NCBI GenBank assembly: GCA_947503155.1
Contig: CANNCL010000004.1
Coordinates: 248,001 to 312,000 of the forward strand
Reading direction: 5' to 3'
DNA from: an uncultured Erythrobacter sp.
GTDB lineage: Bacteria; Pseudomonadota; Alphaproteobacteria; Sphingomonadales; Sphingomonadaceae
DNA length: 64,000 bases
Positions within the stretch are counted from its first letter, which is position 1. Each line of letters opens with the position of its first letter. The position numbers were made by a program, and so were the translations under genes. Under the pieces are notes generated by a model that did not search any database, was not told where the DNA came from, and saw only the letters and a program-made list of their open reading frames with translations. Shown piece by piece: positions 44,829-56,115 of this stretch.

Positions 44829-46318
44829 AGCTGGCGGGGCTCATCAAGCGAGCGGGGCTGGAGCTGAGCGGGGCCGAAGACCTCACGGTGACGGGTTTTG
44901 CAATCGACCATCGCAAGGTCGCGCCGGGCACGGTGTTCGGCGCGTTCAAAGGCGCGCGGTTCAACGCCGAAGATTTCATTCCCGCCGCAATCGAAGCGGG
45001 CGCAGTGGCTGTGGTCGCTTCTCCCGGCGCTCAGGTGACAGGCGCGCTGCATATCGCCAGCGAAGAACCGCGCCGTGCCTTTGCAAATTTGGCGGCCGGC
45101 TTTTTCACGCCGGTGCCGGAACATGTGGTCGCGGTAACGGGGACCAATGGCAAAACCTCCTGTGTGGAAATGACTCGGCAAATCTGGCGCATGTGCGGCG
45201 AACGCGCGGCCAGCATCGGGACTTTGGGCGTAACGACGCCGGATGAGAGCGTTTCGACTGGCCTAACCACGCCGGACATTGTCACTTTTCTGGGCAATAT
45301 GAGCGGGCTGGCGCGCGAGGGCGTAACGCATGTCGCTTACGAAGCGTCCAGCCACGGCCTCTCGCAATTCCGTAATGAAGGGCTGAACGTGCAAGCAGGG
45401 GCTTTCACGAATTTCAGCCGTGATCATCTCGACTATCACAATTCAATGGATGAATATTTCGCCTGCAAAATGCGCCTGTTCGACGAAGTTGTCGAAGATG
45501 GCGGTGCGGCGATCATCTGGGACGGCGGCGAAAAATGCGAGTGGACCCGCCGCGCCATCGAACATGCCACGACGCGAAATCTGCGCGTTCACAGTGTGGG
45601 CGAACGAGGGACATTCCTGCGCCTTGCCGCCCGCGAGGCGACCCAATTGGGGCAGATGTTGACGATCGAGCATGACGGCCAGACGCGGAACGTCAAATTG
45701 CCGTTGATCGGTGCGTATCAGGCGGCAAATGCGATGGTTTCGGCGGCATTCGCGCTCACAACTGGCGCAGATGCAGGGCAGGTTTTCGATGCTGTGGCCC
45801 GGTTACAGCCCGTGCGCGGACGCTTGGAACGCGCGGTTATCACACCCAGCGGCGCACCGGCCTATGTTGATTATGCGCATACTCCAGATGCGCTCGAAGC
45901 GGCGATTGCGGCATTGCGCCCGCATGTTGATGCGGCGCGCGGGGGCAGGTTGATCGCGGTATTTGGTGCAGGCGGGGACCGCGATACCGGCAAACGCGCA
46001 CCAATGGGCGCCGTCGCCGCCGAGGCCGCTGACATTGTGATCATCACAGATGACAATCCGCGCGGCGAAGAACCCGGCGCGATCCGCGCCGCAGTTCTGG
46101 CCGGCGCAGCAGGCGCAAAACATGTGCGCATGATCGCCGGGCGCCGCGAAGCCATCGCCGCTGCCATTGCGGAGGCCAGCGCCAACGACATCATCCTCAT
46201 CGCCGGGAAGGGCCATGAGCAAGGACAGATAATCGGGTCGGGAGACACAATGCGAATTTTGCCATTTGACGATGTGCAGGTAGCGCGGGAATGCGCAGCA
46301 GCAGGGGGCGCAGCATGA
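44825..46318 (+). CDS. murE: UDP-MurNAc-L-Ala-D-Glu:meso-DAP ligase
   Basis: 497 residues. The ATP loop is AVTGTNGKTSCVEM; the substrate-specificity motif is DDNPRGEEPG, whose D-N-P-R selects meso-diaminopimelate. GAGGDRDTGKRAPMG and the C-terminal IAGKGHEQGQ are family hallmarks. ATGA overlaps at both ends couple it to ftsI and murF. Confidence 0.96.
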   Translation: MKLAGLIKRAGLELSGAEDLTVTGFAIDHRKVAPGTVFGAFKGARFNAEDFIPAAIEAGAVAVVASPGAQVTGALHIASEEPRRAFANLAAGFFTPVPEHVVAVTGTNGKTSCVEMTRQIWRMCGERAASIGTLGVTTPDESVSTGLTTPDIVTFLGNMSGLAREGVTHVAYEASSHGLSQFRNEGLNVQAGAFTNFSRDHLDYHNSMDEYFACKMRLFDEVVEDGGAAIIWDGGEKCEWTRRAIEHATTRNLRVHSVGERGTFLRLAAREATQLGQMLTIEHDGQTRNVKLPLIGAYQAANAMVSAAFALTTGADAGQVFDAVARLQPVRGRLERAVITPSGAPAYVDYAHTPDALEAAIAALRPHVDAARGGRLIAVFGAGGDRDTGKRAPMGAVAAEAADIVIITDDNPRGEEPGAIRAAVLAGAAGAKHVRMIAGRREAIAAAIAEASANDIILIAGKGHEQGQIIGSGDTMRILPFDDVQVARECAAAGGAA

Positions 46319-47787
46319 GCCGCGCCCAAGCAAATGCACATGCATTACTGCGCAGTTGGCCCGCCGATCCGCGCGACGCAATGCCGATGGCCTTGTGGGA
46401 TGCGCAAAGCATCGAAGCAGCCACAGGCGGCACCGCCAGTCACGATTTCAGAGCATCCGGCGTCGAAATGGACAGCCGCGATGTGCGTCCCGGCGATCTG
46501 TTTGTTGCGCTCAAAGGCGAAGCGATGGACGGCCACAAATTCATCGCCGCCGCCTTTGCCAAAGGCGCGGCGGCCGCGATCACAGACCGCCCGGTTGATT
46601 TCCCGCATGTGCAAGTGGCGGACACCACCCAAGCGCTCATCGCGCTGGCCCATGCCGCGCGTGATCGCAGCACCGCAAAACGCATCGCTGTCACCGGATC
46701 AGTCGGCAAAACCGGCGTTAAAGAAGCGATCTTCGCCAGCCTAGACCGGGCCAGCAGAGGCGCAGCGCATCGCAGTGTTCGCAGTTACAACAACCATGTC
46801 GGCGTCCCGCTCAGCCTCGCGCGGATGCCTGCACGCGCGGAATATGGTGTGTTCGAGATGGGTATGAACCATGAGGGCGAGATCGCTCCCTTGGCCGCCC
46901 ATGTCCGCCCCGACGTTGCGCTCATCACCACCATCGCGCCCGCCCATATCGAAAATCTCGGCAGTATGGAGGCGATTGCGGATGAGAAGGCACAGATATT
47001 TACGGGCCTTGTCGACGGCGGAACAGCGGTGATTCCTGCTGACAGCGAATACACAGATCAGATCGTCGCCCATGCTCGCGCAATCGGCGTGAATGTTGTG
47101 ACCTTTGGGCGCGGCGAGAATGCCGATGTCCGTTTGCTCGATGCGATCACGACACCCAATGGCGGTTCCATTGTGACCGCCGATCTTGGCGACAAGCGTC
47201 TGTGTTACTCAATCGCTGAACCGGGCGACCATTGGATAACCAATTCGCTGGGCGTCATGGCGGCGGTAAAGGCAGCTGGCGGCGATCTTGCTAGCGCAGG
47301 ACTTGCGCTTGCAGAAATGGGCGGATTGAAGGGGCGCGGCGCGCGCTTTGACATTGCGGCTGCTGGCGGGAAAGCGCTTCTTCTTGATGAAAGCTACAAT
47401 GCCAACCCGGCTTCAATGCGGGCGACGCTGAGAGTTTTGGGGCAAACACCTGCACATCGCCGCGTTGCTGTATTGGGAAGTATGGGAGAGCTGGGAGACT
47501 TTGCCGAGAGCTTTCATCGTCAACTCGCGCAGCCGATTATTGATGCCAAAATTGACCAAGTGATCCTTGTTGGCGACGATATGCGTCACCTTGCAGCCGA
47601 ATTGGGGAAACTGGGCCGCGGCACGCTTGGCTTTCCTCCCGTGTTCGCGCACTGCGGCGACACTGTTGGAGCGATTGCCGAACTCGAACAATTCGGACTT
47701 GCCAATGGAGATGTTGTGCTCGTCAAGGGCTCCAACTTCCATGGTCTTGGCAAACTTGTGTCACACTTTACCAGCGCGCCTGAATGA
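46315..47787 (+). CDS. murF: UDP-MurNAc-tripeptide:D-Ala-D-Ala ligase
   Basis: 490 residues from the ATG at 46315, overlapping the murE stop. Motifs: GVEMDSRDVRPGDLFVALKG, the ATP loop RIAVTGSVGKTGVKEA, NNHVGVPLSLARM and LLDESYNANPASMRA. Adds D-Ala-D-Ala to complete the pentapeptide. The Val-Gly-Lys-Thr loop (SVGKTG) is a normal MurF variant in alphaproteobacteria. Confidence 0.95.
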   Translation: MSRAQANAHALLRSWPADPRDAMPMALWDAQSIEAATGGTASHDFRASGVEMDSRDVRPGDLFVALKGEAMDGHKFIAAAFAKGAAAAITDRPVDFPHVQVADTTQALIALAHAARDRSTAKRIAVTGSVGKTGVKEAIFASLDRASRGAAHRSVRSYNNHVGVPLSLARMPARAEYGVFEMGMNHEGEIAPLAAHVRPDVALITTIAPAHIENLGSMEAIADEKAQIFTGLVDGGTAVIPADSEYTDQIVAHARAIGVNVVTFGRGENADVRLLDAITTPNGGSIVTADLGDKRLCYSIAEPGDHWITNSLGVMAAVKAAGGDLASAGLALAEMGGLKGRGARFDIAAAGGKALLLDESYNANPASMRATLRVLGQTPAHRRVAVLGSMGELGDFAESFHRQLAQPIIDAKIDQVILVGDDMRHLAAELGKLGRGTLGFPPVFAHCGDTVGAIAELEQFGLANGDVVLVKGSNFHGLGKLVSHFTSAPE

Positions 47788-47806
47788 GCGGCGCCAAGGG
47801 AACTGA

Positions 47807-48877
47807 ATGCTTTACCTGATCGCGGAATGGCTTGGCTTTGAAGGGCTGCTTAATCTGGTGCGATACCAGACGTTCCGTTCCGGCGCGACGTTGATGACGG
47901 CGCTTGTCTTTGGCCTGATTATTGGCCCCAAATTCATCAATATGCTGCGCGTTCGCCAGGGTAAGGGGCAACCGATCCGCGCCGACGGCCCGGAAAGCCA
48001 TCAGGCGAAAGTGGGTACGCCCACGATGGGCGGCTTGATGATCCTTGTTGCGCTGGCATTTTCGCTATTGCTCTGGATGGATTTGCGCAGCCCGCTTGTC
48101 TGGGCATGTCTGGCGGTCACGATCGGTTTTGGCTTGATCGGGTTCATGGATGATTATGACAAAGTGACCAAAAACAGCCATGCTGGCGTCTCGGCTAAAG
48201 TGCGCTTGCTTGCGGAATTTATCGTTGCGGGCGTGGCGTCATATTTGATCGTCAGCCAGATCAACACCAATCTCTACATCCCGTTTTTCTCTGATGTCAG
48301 CATCCCGCTCGGGCCGTTTTATTACGTGTTCGCGGCGGTGTTTATTGTCGGGTTCGGCAATGCGGTGAACCTGACCGATGGTCTGGACGGGTTGGCGATC
48401 ATGCCTGTTATCATCGCGGCGGGCGCTTTTGCGATCATCGCCTATCTCGTGGGACGCGCCGATTTCAGCGAATATCTGGGCATTCCTCACGTACCGGGTG
48501 CGGGGGAATTGGCGATATTCTGTGCCGCGATAATGGGCGGCGGGCTGGCGTTCTTATGGTTCAACGCGCCGCCCGCGGCCGTTTTCATGGGCGACACCGG
48601 TTCGCTTGCATTGGGCGGAGCGCTCGGCGCGATTGCGGTGGCGGCGCATCATGAGGTCGTGCTGCTGATCGTAGGCGGATTGTTCGTGGCCGAAACCGCC
48701 AGTGTCATCATTCAAGTGTTTTGGTTCAAACGGACGGGTAAGCGGGTGTTCCGCATGGCGCCGATCCATCACCATTTCGAACAGCTCGGTTGGAGCGAGA
48801 GCAAAGTTGTGATCCGGTTTTGGATCATCGCCATCATCCTCGCGATGATCGGCCTTGCCACTTTGAAACTGAGGTAG
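47807..48877 (+). CDS. mraY: Phospho-MurNAc-pentapeptide translocase
   Basis: 356 residues with ten hydrophobic segments. Transfers phospho-MurNAc-pentapeptide to undecaprenyl phosphate, forming lipid I. The conserved [19 protein letters not shown] (Asp pair), [10 protein letters not shown] and [12 protein letters not shown] with APIHHHFE (His box) are all visible. Separated from murF by 19 nt. Confidence 0.97.
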   Translation: MLYLIAEWLGFEGLLNLVRYQTFRSGATLMTALVFGLIIGPKFINMLRVRQGKGQPIRADGPESHQAKVGTPTMGGLMILVALAFSLLLWMDLRSPLVWACLAVTIGFGLIGFMDDYDKVTKNSHAGVSAKVRLLAEFIVAGVASYLIVSQINTNLYIPFFSDVSIPLGPFYYVFAAVFIVGFGNAVNLTDGLDGLAIMPVIIAAGAFAIIAYLVGRADFSEYLGIPHVPGAGELAIFCAAIMGGGLAFLWFNAPPAAVFMGDTGSLALGGALGAIAVAAHHEVVLLIVGGLFVAETASVIIQVFWFKRTGKRVFRMAPIHHHFEQLGWSESKVVIRFWIIAIILAMIGLATLKLR

Positions 48878-48887
48878 CGCGCATCCT

Positions 48888-50279
48888 GTGATCACCTCAG
48901 CCGCCTTTGCCGGAAAACGATACGCGATCCTCGGACTCGCGCGATCCGGCGCGGCGGCGGCAGAGGCGTTGCTGGCCAGCGGTGCGCAAGTGACGGTGTG
49001 GGACCGGCAACCCGGTCCGCGCGAGGCATTTGAGGGGCGCTGCGAGATCGCAGATCCGCTGGTGCTGAACCTGACCGGATTTGATGGGGTGATTGTATCG
49101 CCCGGCGTGCCGCTTAACACCCATCCGATTGCCGCCCATGCCGCCAAATATGGCGTGCCGGTGATTGGCGATATCGAATTGTTTGCACTCGCCCGGCCCG
49201 ATTTGCCATCGCACCGGGTTGTTGGCGTCACCGGGACCAATGGCAAATCAACCTGCGTCGCGCTGATCCATCACATCCTTATCATGGCGGGCATTCCATC
49301 GGTTCTCGGCGGGAATATTGGCGAACCGATTTTGGCGCAGCAACCGCTCACGCCCAATGAGAACGGCGAACCGGTCTATGTGCTCGAATTGTCGAGCTAT
49401 CAGATTGATCTCACATTTGGGCTCGATTGCGATGCGGCCGCGCTGACCAATATCACGCCCGATCATCTCGACCGCTATGATGGCTTTGCCGCCTATGCCG
49501 CATCGAAAGCGCGGTTATTCGCGGCGCAATCTGCGCAAAATTTGGCGGTGTTCGGCGCGCTTGCAGAGCCAGCCGGCGCGATTTTTCGGGCGGAGCAAGG
49601 GCGCCGCGCCGAAGGCCGCGCGATTGCAGCCGATCTCGGCGCGCTCGCAGAGTTGCAGCTGCAATGGCCCAGCCTGCAAGGCCCGCACAATCTCGAAAAT
49701 GCCGCCGTCGCAATTGCATTGGCCGAAGAATTGGGCGTGACCGCTGCGCAATGGCGCCATGCTCTGCCCCGGTTTCGCGGATTGCCGCACCGGATGGAGC
49801 GTGTGTGCGAAGAAGACGGGGTTTTGTTTGTCAATGATAGCAAGGCGACCAACACCGCCTCCACCGCCCCCGCGCTCGCCGCCTTTATGCCCGATGCGAA
49901 AATCCATGCGGGCACTGCGCGTGTCCATTGGATCGTGGGCGGGCTGGCCAAAGAAGACGGGCTGGGCGAATGCGCCGACCATCTTGGCGGCGTTGCGGCG
50001 GCCTATACAGTGGGCGAAGCGGGCCCGCGTTTTGCCGAATTGCTGGAGGGTGCGGTTCCCAATGTCGAACGCTGCGAATTGATCAGCGAAGCGGTGCGCC
50101 GCGCGCGCGAGGCATCACAGCCCGGCGATGTGGTGCTGTTTTCGCCCGCTTGCGCCAGTTTTGACCAATTTCGTGATTACGAAAAACGCGGCGAACATTT
50201 CCGCCAGCTTGTCGGCGTGATCGCAGAGGACGCGGTGGATTGTTCTCCATCCTCCCACGCTGGGGATGATGCGGCATGA
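48888..50279 (+). CDS. murD: UDP-MurNAc-L-Ala:D-Glu ligase
   Basis: 463 residues from a GTG at 48888, 10 nt after mraY. The N-terminal YAILGLARSGAAAAEALL binds the UDP part, and the ATP loop is GVTGTNGKSTCVAL. ELSSYQIDL and FVNDSKATNTAST are MurD signatures, and the C-terminus has LFSPACASFDQFRDYEKRG. Couples to ftsW by a 4-nt overlap. Confidence 0.96.
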   Translation: MITSAAFAGKRYAILGLARSGAAAAEALLASGAQVTVWDRQPGPREAFEGRCEIADPLVLNLTGFDGVIVSPGVPLNTHPIAAHAAKYGVPVIGDIELFALARPDLPSHRVVGVTGTNGKSTCVALIHHILIMAGIPSVLGGNIGEPILAQQPLTPNENGEPVYVLELSSYQIDLTFGLDCDAAALTNITPDHLDRYDGFAAYAASKARLFAAQSAQNLAVFGALAEPAGAIFRAEQGRRAEGRAIAADLGALAELQLQWPSLQGPHNLENAAVAIALAEELGVTAAQWRHALPRFRGLPHRMERVCEEDGVLFVNDSKATNTASTAPALAAFMPDAKIHAGTARVHWIVGGLAKEDGLGECADHLGGVAAAYTVGEAGPRFAELLEGAVPNVERCELISEAVRRAREASQPGDVVLFSPACASFDQFRDYEKRGEHFRQLVGVIAEDAVDCSPSSHAGDDAA

Positions 50280-51502
50280 GCGGTTCCATTTCCACCCCGC
50301 GCGGCGATGCAAAATTCCACGCACCTGTGCCGACAAGGCGCGGCCTGAGCGAGAAAGTGCGGGTCTGGTGGCGTGAGATCGACAAGTGGCTGCTCGGGCT
50401 GGTGCTGTTGCTGATGGCGCTGGGCACAGTGGCGGTTGCGGCGGCTTCACCGGCGGCGGGCAATCAATATGATGTTGCGGAATTGGCGTTTTTCCGGCGG
50501 CATGTCATCTTTCAATTGCTCGGCATCGCGGTGATGATCGCGGTGTCTTTCGCCAGCCGCGAAGACGCAAGGCGGATCGGAATTTTGATGGCAGTGGGGA
50601 TGTTGTTCCTCTTGTTTCTGGTGCCGATTTTCGGAGAAGAGAAAAACGGCGCGCGGCGCTGGCTCGACCTCGGCATGTCGCTGCAACCCAGTGAGTTTTT
50701 GAAACCCGGATTTGCAATCTTGTTGGCATGGATGTTGTCATGGCGGCTGCGCGATCCGGGCCTGCCGGTGCTGGGCTATGCGACGCTCACGATGGCGCTG
50801 GTGGGGGCGCTCTTGATGCTGCAACCCAACCTTGGCGCGACGATCCTGTTTGGCGGGGTGTGGTTTGTGCTGGTGTTGTTGTCGGGTGTATCGATTCAGC
50901 GTGTAGGCGCACTGATTGTGGGCGGGCTGGCGTCAATCACGGCGGCCTATTTCCTCTATGACAATGCGCGCTACCGGATTGACAGTTTCTTTGGCGGCGG
51001 CACGGCTTTTGATCAGGTCGATCTGGCTCAGCGTACTTTGCTCGCGGGCGGTTGGACCGGCAGCGGACTGTGGCTGGGTACGCGTAAAATGAACCTGCCA
51101 GAGGCGCATACCGATTACATTTTCTCGGTCATCGGCGAAGAATTCGGTCTGCTGGCCTGCGCGCTTATCATGGTGCTGTTTGTGGCGATCATCGCGCGGG
51201 CATTGGTCCGCTTGGTTGATGAAGAGAACCTGTTCGTCCTGCTTGCAGGCGCGGGTCTGGCCACCCAAATTGGCGGGCAGGCATTCATCAATATGCTCGT
51301 AAACCTGCAATTGTTTCCGTCAAAAGGTATGACATTGCCGCTGGTAAGCTACGGCGGGTCATCGACATTGGCGGTATGCTTCACATTTGGGCTATTGTTG
51401 GCGATTACCCGCCGCAATCCGTTCCTTGAACGGGAAAAACCGGGGATCAAGAACTTGTTCGAACGTAAGGACGCCGGTCAGAGTAAGGAACCCAGCGCAT
51501 GA
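50276..51502 (+). CDS. ftsW: Peptidoglycan polymerase FtsW (SEDS family)
   Basis: 408 residues with ten membrane helices after a 40-residue cytoplasmic start. SEDS signatures: ARRWLDLGMSLQPSEFLKPG, TDYIFSVIGEEFG (essential Asp/Glu loop) and the final LPLVSYGGSSTLAV. Polymerises lipid II at the septum with FtsI. ATGA overlaps at both ends. Confidence 0.96.
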   Translation: MSGSISTPRGDAKFHAPVPTRRGLSEKVRVWWREIDKWLLGLVLLLMALGTVAVAAASPAAGNQYDVAELAFFRRHVIFQLLGIAVMIAVSFASREDARRIGILMAVGMLFLLFLVPIFGEEKNGARRWLDLGMSLQPSEFLKPGFAILLAWMLSWRLRDPGLPVLGYATLTMALVGALLMLQPNLGATILFGGVWFVLVLLSGVSIQRVGALIVGGLASITAAYFLYDNARYRIDSFFGGGTAFDQVDLAQRTLLAGGWTGSGLWLGTRKMNLPEAHTDYIFSVIGEEFGLLACALIMVLFVAIIARALVRLVDEENLFVLLAGAGLATQIGGQAFINMLVNLQLFPSKGMTLPLVSYGGSSTLAVCFTFGLLLAITRRNPFLEREKPGIKNLFERKDAGQSKEPSA

Positions 51503-52728
51503 ACAGCCAAACGGTGCAGCATGTGGCAACAGGCGCAAGCCGCCATTTCGTCCTCGCCGCAGGGGGCACGGGCGGTCATTTGATCCCGGCTTTCGCTTTG
51601 GCGGAGGAATTGCACGCGCGCGGCCATCATGTGGCCCTCATCACGGATGAGCGCGGCGCGAATATTCCGGGTAAGCCCGAATTTCTGACCGCACATGTCC
51701 TACCTGCGGGGCGCTTTGGTAAAAACCCGCTGCGTTGGATCGGCGGGGTGCGCGCCATTATCGAAGGGCGCAATATGGCGCTGCGGCTGTTTGAAAGTTT
51801 TGAACCCAGCGCGGTGATCGGCTTTGGCGGCTATCCGGCGCTGCCCGCTTTGCTCGCGGCGACATCGGCAAAAATTCCCAGCGCCGTGCATGAACAAAAC
51901 GCCGTATTGGGCCGGGTGAACCGCCTGTTGGCGGGCCGGGTTCAGGCGATTGCGACATCCTATCCGCAAGTTGCTCGGTTAAAGCCCAAGCATGGCGAAA
52001 AGACCCATTTGGTGGGCAATCCGGTGCGCGAAGATGTGCTGGCTTTGCGCGATCAAGACTTTCCCACGCTGACCGATGAAGGTCTGCTGAGGGTGCTCAT
52101 CACAGGCGGCAGTCAGGGGGCGAGCGTGCTTTCCGAAGTGGTGCCCGATGGCCTCGCAATGTTGCCGCCCGCTTTGTGCACGCGTTTGCAAGTTACGCAG
52201 CAATGCCGGTCAGAAGATGTCGATGCCGTGCGCGAACGCTATGCCAATCACGACATTCCCGCAGAGCTGGGCACCTATTTTGAGGATATGCATGAACGGC
52301 TTGCGGATACGCATCTGTTTATCGGGCGCGCGGGCGCTTCGACCATAGCGGAATTGACCGCGGTTGGCCGCCCGGCGATCCTGGTGCCGCTTCCGATTGC
52401 CACCGATGATCATCAGGCCGCAAATACGCGCGAGATTACCAAAGCGGGCGGGGCGCGGATGATCCGGCAGGTTAATTTTACGCCCAAGGAACTTGCCAAA
52501 CAAATCCAAGCCTTAGCGCAAAACCCCGCCAGCCTATCTAACGCAGCGCACGGCGCGTGGAATTGCGGGCGGCCCAAAGCGGCAAAGGACTTGGCCGATT
52601 TGATGGAAAGCATGGGGGGGATCGACCTGATGGATGTGATCCGCGTTGGTGACGCTGCTCCTAAGAAAGCGGCGAGCGCGCCAAAGCCCCAAGCGGCGAC
52701 GCGAGATTCCAGTGAGGATGCGTCCTGA
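51499..52728 (+). CDS. murG: UDP-GlcNAc:lipid I GlcNAc transferase
   Basis: 409 residues. The N-terminal glycine loop is [20 protein letters not shown], and the acceptor side carries [14 protein letters not shown] and [15 protein letters not shown]. The donor-binding loop is [13 protein letters not shown], and [11 protein letters not shown] follows. The protein has about 45 extra C-terminal residues beyond the usual MurG end, Ala/Lys/Ser-rich and probably disordered. Shares 1 nt with murC. Confidence 0.95.
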   Translation: MNSQTVQHVATGASRHFVLAAGGTGGHLIPAFALAEELHARGHHVALITDERGANIPGKPEFLTAHVLPAGRFGKNPLRWIGGVRAIIEGRNMALRLFESFEPSAVIGFGGYPALPALLAATSAKIPSAVHEQNAVLGRVNRLLAGRVQAIATSYPQVARLKPKHGEKTHLVGNPVREDVLALRDQDFPTLTDEGLLRVLITGGSQGASVLSEVVPDGLAMLPPALCTRLQVTQQCRSEDVDAVRERYANHDIPAELGTYFEDMHERLADTHLFIGRAGASTIAELTAVGRPAILVPLPIATDDHQAANTREITKAGGARMIRQVNFTPKELAKQIQALAQNPASLSNAAHGAWNCGRPKAAKDLADLMESMGGIDLMDVIRVGDAAPKKAASAPKPQAATRDSSEDAS

Positions 52729-54152
52729 TGAAAGGCGTCGGCACTGACATCGGGACGATCCATTTCGTCGGCATTGGCGGGATTGGCATGTCCGGCATCG
52801 CAGAGGTTATGGGCAACCTTGGCTACACTGTGCAAGGCAGCGACCTTGCCGAAGGGCCCAGCGTTGAACGCCTGCGCGCGCGCGGCATTGCGGTGCATAT
52901 CGGCCACGCGAAAGAGAATGTCGAAGGCGCCGCCGTCGTCGTCACCTCTACCGCAGTTCGCCGGACCAACCCAGAGGTCGCCGCCGCATTAGAAGCGCGC
53001 ATTCCGGTGGTGCGCCGTGCGGAAATGCTCGCGGAATTGATGCGTTTGAAATCGACCGTCGCGGTCGCCGGAACGCATGGCAAAACAACCACGACCAGCA
53101 TGATCGCCAGCTTGCTTGATAAAGGCGATATTGATCCGACCGTCATCAATGGCGGGATCATCGAACAATATGGTTCCAACGCGCGTCTAGGTGATAGCGA
53201 TTGGATGGTGGTGGAGGCCGATGAAAGCGATGGCAGCTTCCTGCGGCTCGACGGAACGATAGCTGTTGTCACCAATATCGATCCCGAACATCTCGACCAT
53301 TATGGCGATTTCGACGGGGTGAAACGCGCCTTTATTGAATTCATTCACAACGTCCCGTTTTACGGCGCGGCGGTGCTGTGCGTCGACCACCCAGAGGTTC
53401 AGGCGGTGATCGGCCTGGTGCGCGACCGCAAGGTTGTGACCTACGGTTTTTCATTGCAGGCCGATATTTGCGGCGTGAATGTCCGCCCCAATGAAGGCGG
53501 CAACACATTCGATGTGATCGTGCGCCAACGCGGCGAAGAGGATCGCCGGATCGAAGGCGTCCACTTGCCCATGCCGGGGCGCCATAATGTTCAAAACGCG
53601 CTCGCCGCAATCGCGGTCGCGGTCGAAATGGGATGCGCCGATAGCGTCATCCGCGAAGGTTTTGGCAGTTTCAGCGGGGTGCGCCGCCGTTTTACCAAAG
53701 CGGGCGTGGTTCAATTGGATGGCGGATCGGTTAGCGTTATCGACGATTACGCCCACCACCCGGTCGAAATCCGCGCGGTATTGGGCGCAGCAAGAGAAGC
53801 CGTCCCAGAAGGCCGCGTCATCGCCGTGGCTCAGCCGCATCGCTACAGCCGCCTGAATGATTTGATGGAAGACTTCCAAACCTGTTTCAACGATGCCGAT
53901 ATGGTGTTCATCACCCCGGTTTATGAGGCAGGCGAAGACCCGATTGAGGGCGTCAATTCGGAATCGCTCGTCGCGGGCCTTAAATCACGCGGCCATCGCA
54001 GCGCGCGCACCATTGCTGGCCACAACGAACTGGCAGAGACATTGGCAGAGGAAATTGCACCGGGCGATATCATCGTATGTCTCGGCGCGGGGGATATCAC
54101 CAAATGGGCGGCTACCCTTGCAGGCGCGATTGAATCAAAGCGGGGCGCATGA
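52728..54152 (+). CDS. murC: UDP-MurNAc:L-Ala ligase
   Basis: 474 residues. [17 protein letters not shown] is the dinucleotide-like start. The ATP loop is [15 protein letters not shown], and EADESDGSF and [10 protein letters not shown] are substrate elements. [15 protein letters not shown] is the MurC-specific motif. First committed ligase of the stem peptide. Overlaps murB by 4 nt. Confidence 0.97.
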   Translation: MKGVGTDIGTIHFVGIGGIGMSGIAEVMGNLGYTVQGSDLAEGPSVERLRARGIAVHIGHAKENVEGAAVVVTSTAVRRTNPEVAAALEARIPVVRRAEMLAELMRLKSTVAVAGTHGKTTTTSMIASLLDKGDIDPTVINGGIIEQYGSNARLGDSDWMVVEADESDGSFLRLDGTIAVVTNIDPEHLDHYGDFDGVKRAFIEFIHNVPFYGAAVLCVDHPEVQAVIGLVRDRKVVTYGFSLQADICGVNVRPNEGGNTFDVIVRQRGEEDRRIEGVHLPMPGRHNVQNALAAIAVAVEMGCADSVIREGFGSFSGVRRRFTKAGVVQLDGGSVSVIDDYAHHPVEIRAVLGAAREAVPEGRVIAVAQPHRYSRLNDLMEDFQTCFNDADMVFITPVYEAGEDPIEGVNSESLVAGLKSRGHRSARTIAGHNELAETLAEEIAPGDIIVCLGAGDITKWAATLAGAIESKRGA

Positions 54153-55123
54153 GGGATATGATGCAACCTGACGATTGGAATGACCGGGATAGCGGCATGG
54201 CTCCGACTTGCGCGGTGGATGGCGACACCAGCGCGCCGGTGCCGATTGAGAATATTCGCGGGCGTCTGACACAGGGCGCTTCGTTGGCCAAACATGTCTG
54301 GTTCAAAGCGGGCGGGGCGGCGGATTGGCTGTTTGAACCGGCTGATCTTGAGGACCTTAAAAGCTTTTGCGAAAATCTGGACGGGCAAATTCCGGTCATG
54401 GCGCTGGGCGTTGGTTCCAACATGATCATCCGCGATGGCGGCGTGCCGGGTGTGGTCATCAAACTGGGCGCGCCGTTTGCAAATGTCGAAGTCACCGGAC
54501 CGACCACGCTGACCGCTGGATCGGCGGCGCCAGCCAATATGGTGGCGCGGCGCGCGGCGAAGGCGGGGATTGACGGGCTGGCATTCCTTACCGGCATTCC
54601 CGGTTCGGTCGGCGGCGTCACGCGTATGAATGGCGGTTGTTACGGGCGCGAAACATGCGATGTTCTGGTCGATTGCGATGTGATCTTGCCGGGCGGTGAA
54701 TTCGTGACGCTGACCAATGCCGAATTGCAATATTCCTATCGCCATTCTGCCTTGCCAGACGGCGCGGTTGTGGTTGCGGTGCGGTTTGAAGGCATTCCCG
54801 GTGATCCCGATACGATCAAAGCCGAAATGACCCGCATTTCCGATCAACGCAAAGGCGCGCAGCCAATCGGCAGCATGACCGGCGGATCGACGTTCAAAAA
54901 TCCAGAGGGTCACAGCAGCTGGAAATTGATCGATGATGCCGGATGCCGAGGCCTGATGAATGGCAAAGCGCAGGTTAGCGAAAAACACTGCAATTTCCTG
55001 ATCAACACTGGCGGCGCGACCAGCACGCAGATCGAAGGGCTGGGCGAGATGGTACGCGAGAAAGTCTATGCGAATTGCGGCATCCAATTGGAATGGGAAA
55101 TCAAGCGGGTAGGGCGTCCATAA
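54149..55123 (+). CDS. murB: UDP-N-acetylenolpyruvoylglucosamine reductase
   Basis: 324 residues. After a 40-residue variable start, the FAD-binding domain shows [26 protein letters not shown] and [11 protein letters not shown]. The catalytic Ser is in [11 protein letters not shown] and the final Glu region in [10 protein letters not shown]. No Tyr-loop insertion is evident, so it is the type-IIa form. Stop and the ddl start share one base. Confidence 0.95.
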   Translation: MRDMMQPDDWNDRDSGMAPTCAVDGDTSAPVPIENIRGRLTQGASLAKHVWFKAGGAADWLFEPADLEDLKSFCENLDGQIPVMALGVGSNMIIRDGGVPGVVIKLGAPFANVEVTGPTTLTAGSAAPANMVARRAAKAGIDGLAFLTGIPGSVGGVTRMNGGCYGRETCDVLVDCDVILPGGEFVTLTNAELQYSYRHSALPDGAVVVAVRFEGIPGDPDTIKAEMTRISDQRKGAQPIGSMTGGSTFKNPEGHSSWKLIDDAGCRGLMNGKAQVSEKHCNFLINTGGATSTQIEGLGEMVREKVYANCGIQLEWEIKRVGRP

Positions 55124-56115
55124 TGGCTCACAAACCGCCTCTCCATATCGCCGTTTTGATGGGTGGCTGGGCCAATGAGCGTGAGGTTTCGCTGATGAGC
55201 GGAGCCGGGATCGCCGATGCGCTGGAGATGAATGGCCACCGCGTGACGCAAATCGACATGGGCCGCGACATTGCCCAGCGGCTCGCTGAGGCGAAACCCG
55301 ATATTGTGTTCAACGCTTTGCACGGCGTGCCGGGCGAAGATGGCAGCGTCCAAGGGATGCTCGACCTGATGGGCATCGCTTACACCCATTCTGGCCTCGC
55401 CACGTCGGTCATTGCGATTGATAAACAACTGACGAAGCAAGCCTTGGTCCCGCATGGCATACCGATGCCGGGCGGGCGAATTGTATCGTGCGCAGAATTG
55501 TTTGAGAAAGACCCACTGCCGCGCCCTTATGTGTTGAAACCGGTCAATGAAGGGTCGTCCGTAGGCGTCGCGATCGTCACGCAAGACAGCAATGTCGGCA
55601 ATCCGATTGCGCGCGATGCGGCGGGGCCGTGGCAGGAATTTGACCAATTGCTTGCCGAACCTTTCATCAAAGGGCGCGAGCTTACCACCGCCGTTATTGA
55701 CGGAGCAGGCGGGCCGCGCGCTTTGGGCGTGACCGAATTGATTATCGACACCGGTTTTTACGATTACGAACACAAATACACCGAAGGGCGCACACAGCAT
55801 GTGTGCCCCGCCAACATCCCGCCCGAAATCGCGGCATTGTGCGAAGAATATGCGATCAAAGCGCATGAAGTCCTTGGCTGCAACGGCACCAGCCGCACCG
55901 ATTACCGCTGGGATGACGAACAAGGCGAAGACGGTCTGTTCGTTCTCGAAACCAACACACAGCCGGGCATGACCCCGCTCAGCCTAGTGCCAGAACAGGC
56001 CCGCCATGCTGGCATTGGATATGCGGAATTGGTGGAATTGATCGTGATGGAAGCGATCCGCGTTCACGGCATAAAAGCCGAAGACACAAAGGGAGGCGGG
56101 CATGGCGAAGATTAA
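55123..56115 (+). CDS. ddl: D-alanine:D-alanine ligase
   Basis: 330 residues from the ATG at 55123. The N-terminal VLMGGWANEREVSLMSG, the HGVPGEDGSVQG loop, the VKPVNEGSSVG-type segment (LKPVNEGSSVGVAI) and the final ETNTQPGMTPLSLVPEQA place it in the Ddl ATP-grasp family. Last Mur-pathway gene of the cluster; overlaps ftsQ by 14 nt. Confidence 0.95.
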   Translation: MAHKPPLHIAVLMGGWANEREVSLMSGAGIADALEMNGHRVTQIDMGRDIAQRLAEAKPDIVFNALHGVPGEDGSVQGMLDLMGIAYTHSGLATSVIAIDKQLTKQALVPHGIPMPGGRIVSCAELFEKDPLPRPYVLKPVNEGSSVGVAIVTQDSNVGNPIARDAAGPWQEFDQLLAEPFIKGRELTTAVIDGAGGPRALGVTELIIDTGFYDYEHKYTEGRTQHVCPANIPPEIAALCEEYAIKAHEVLGCNGTSRTDYRWDDEQGEDGLFVLETNTQPGMTPLSLVPEQARHAGIGYAELVELIVMEAIRVHGIKAEDTKGGGHGED

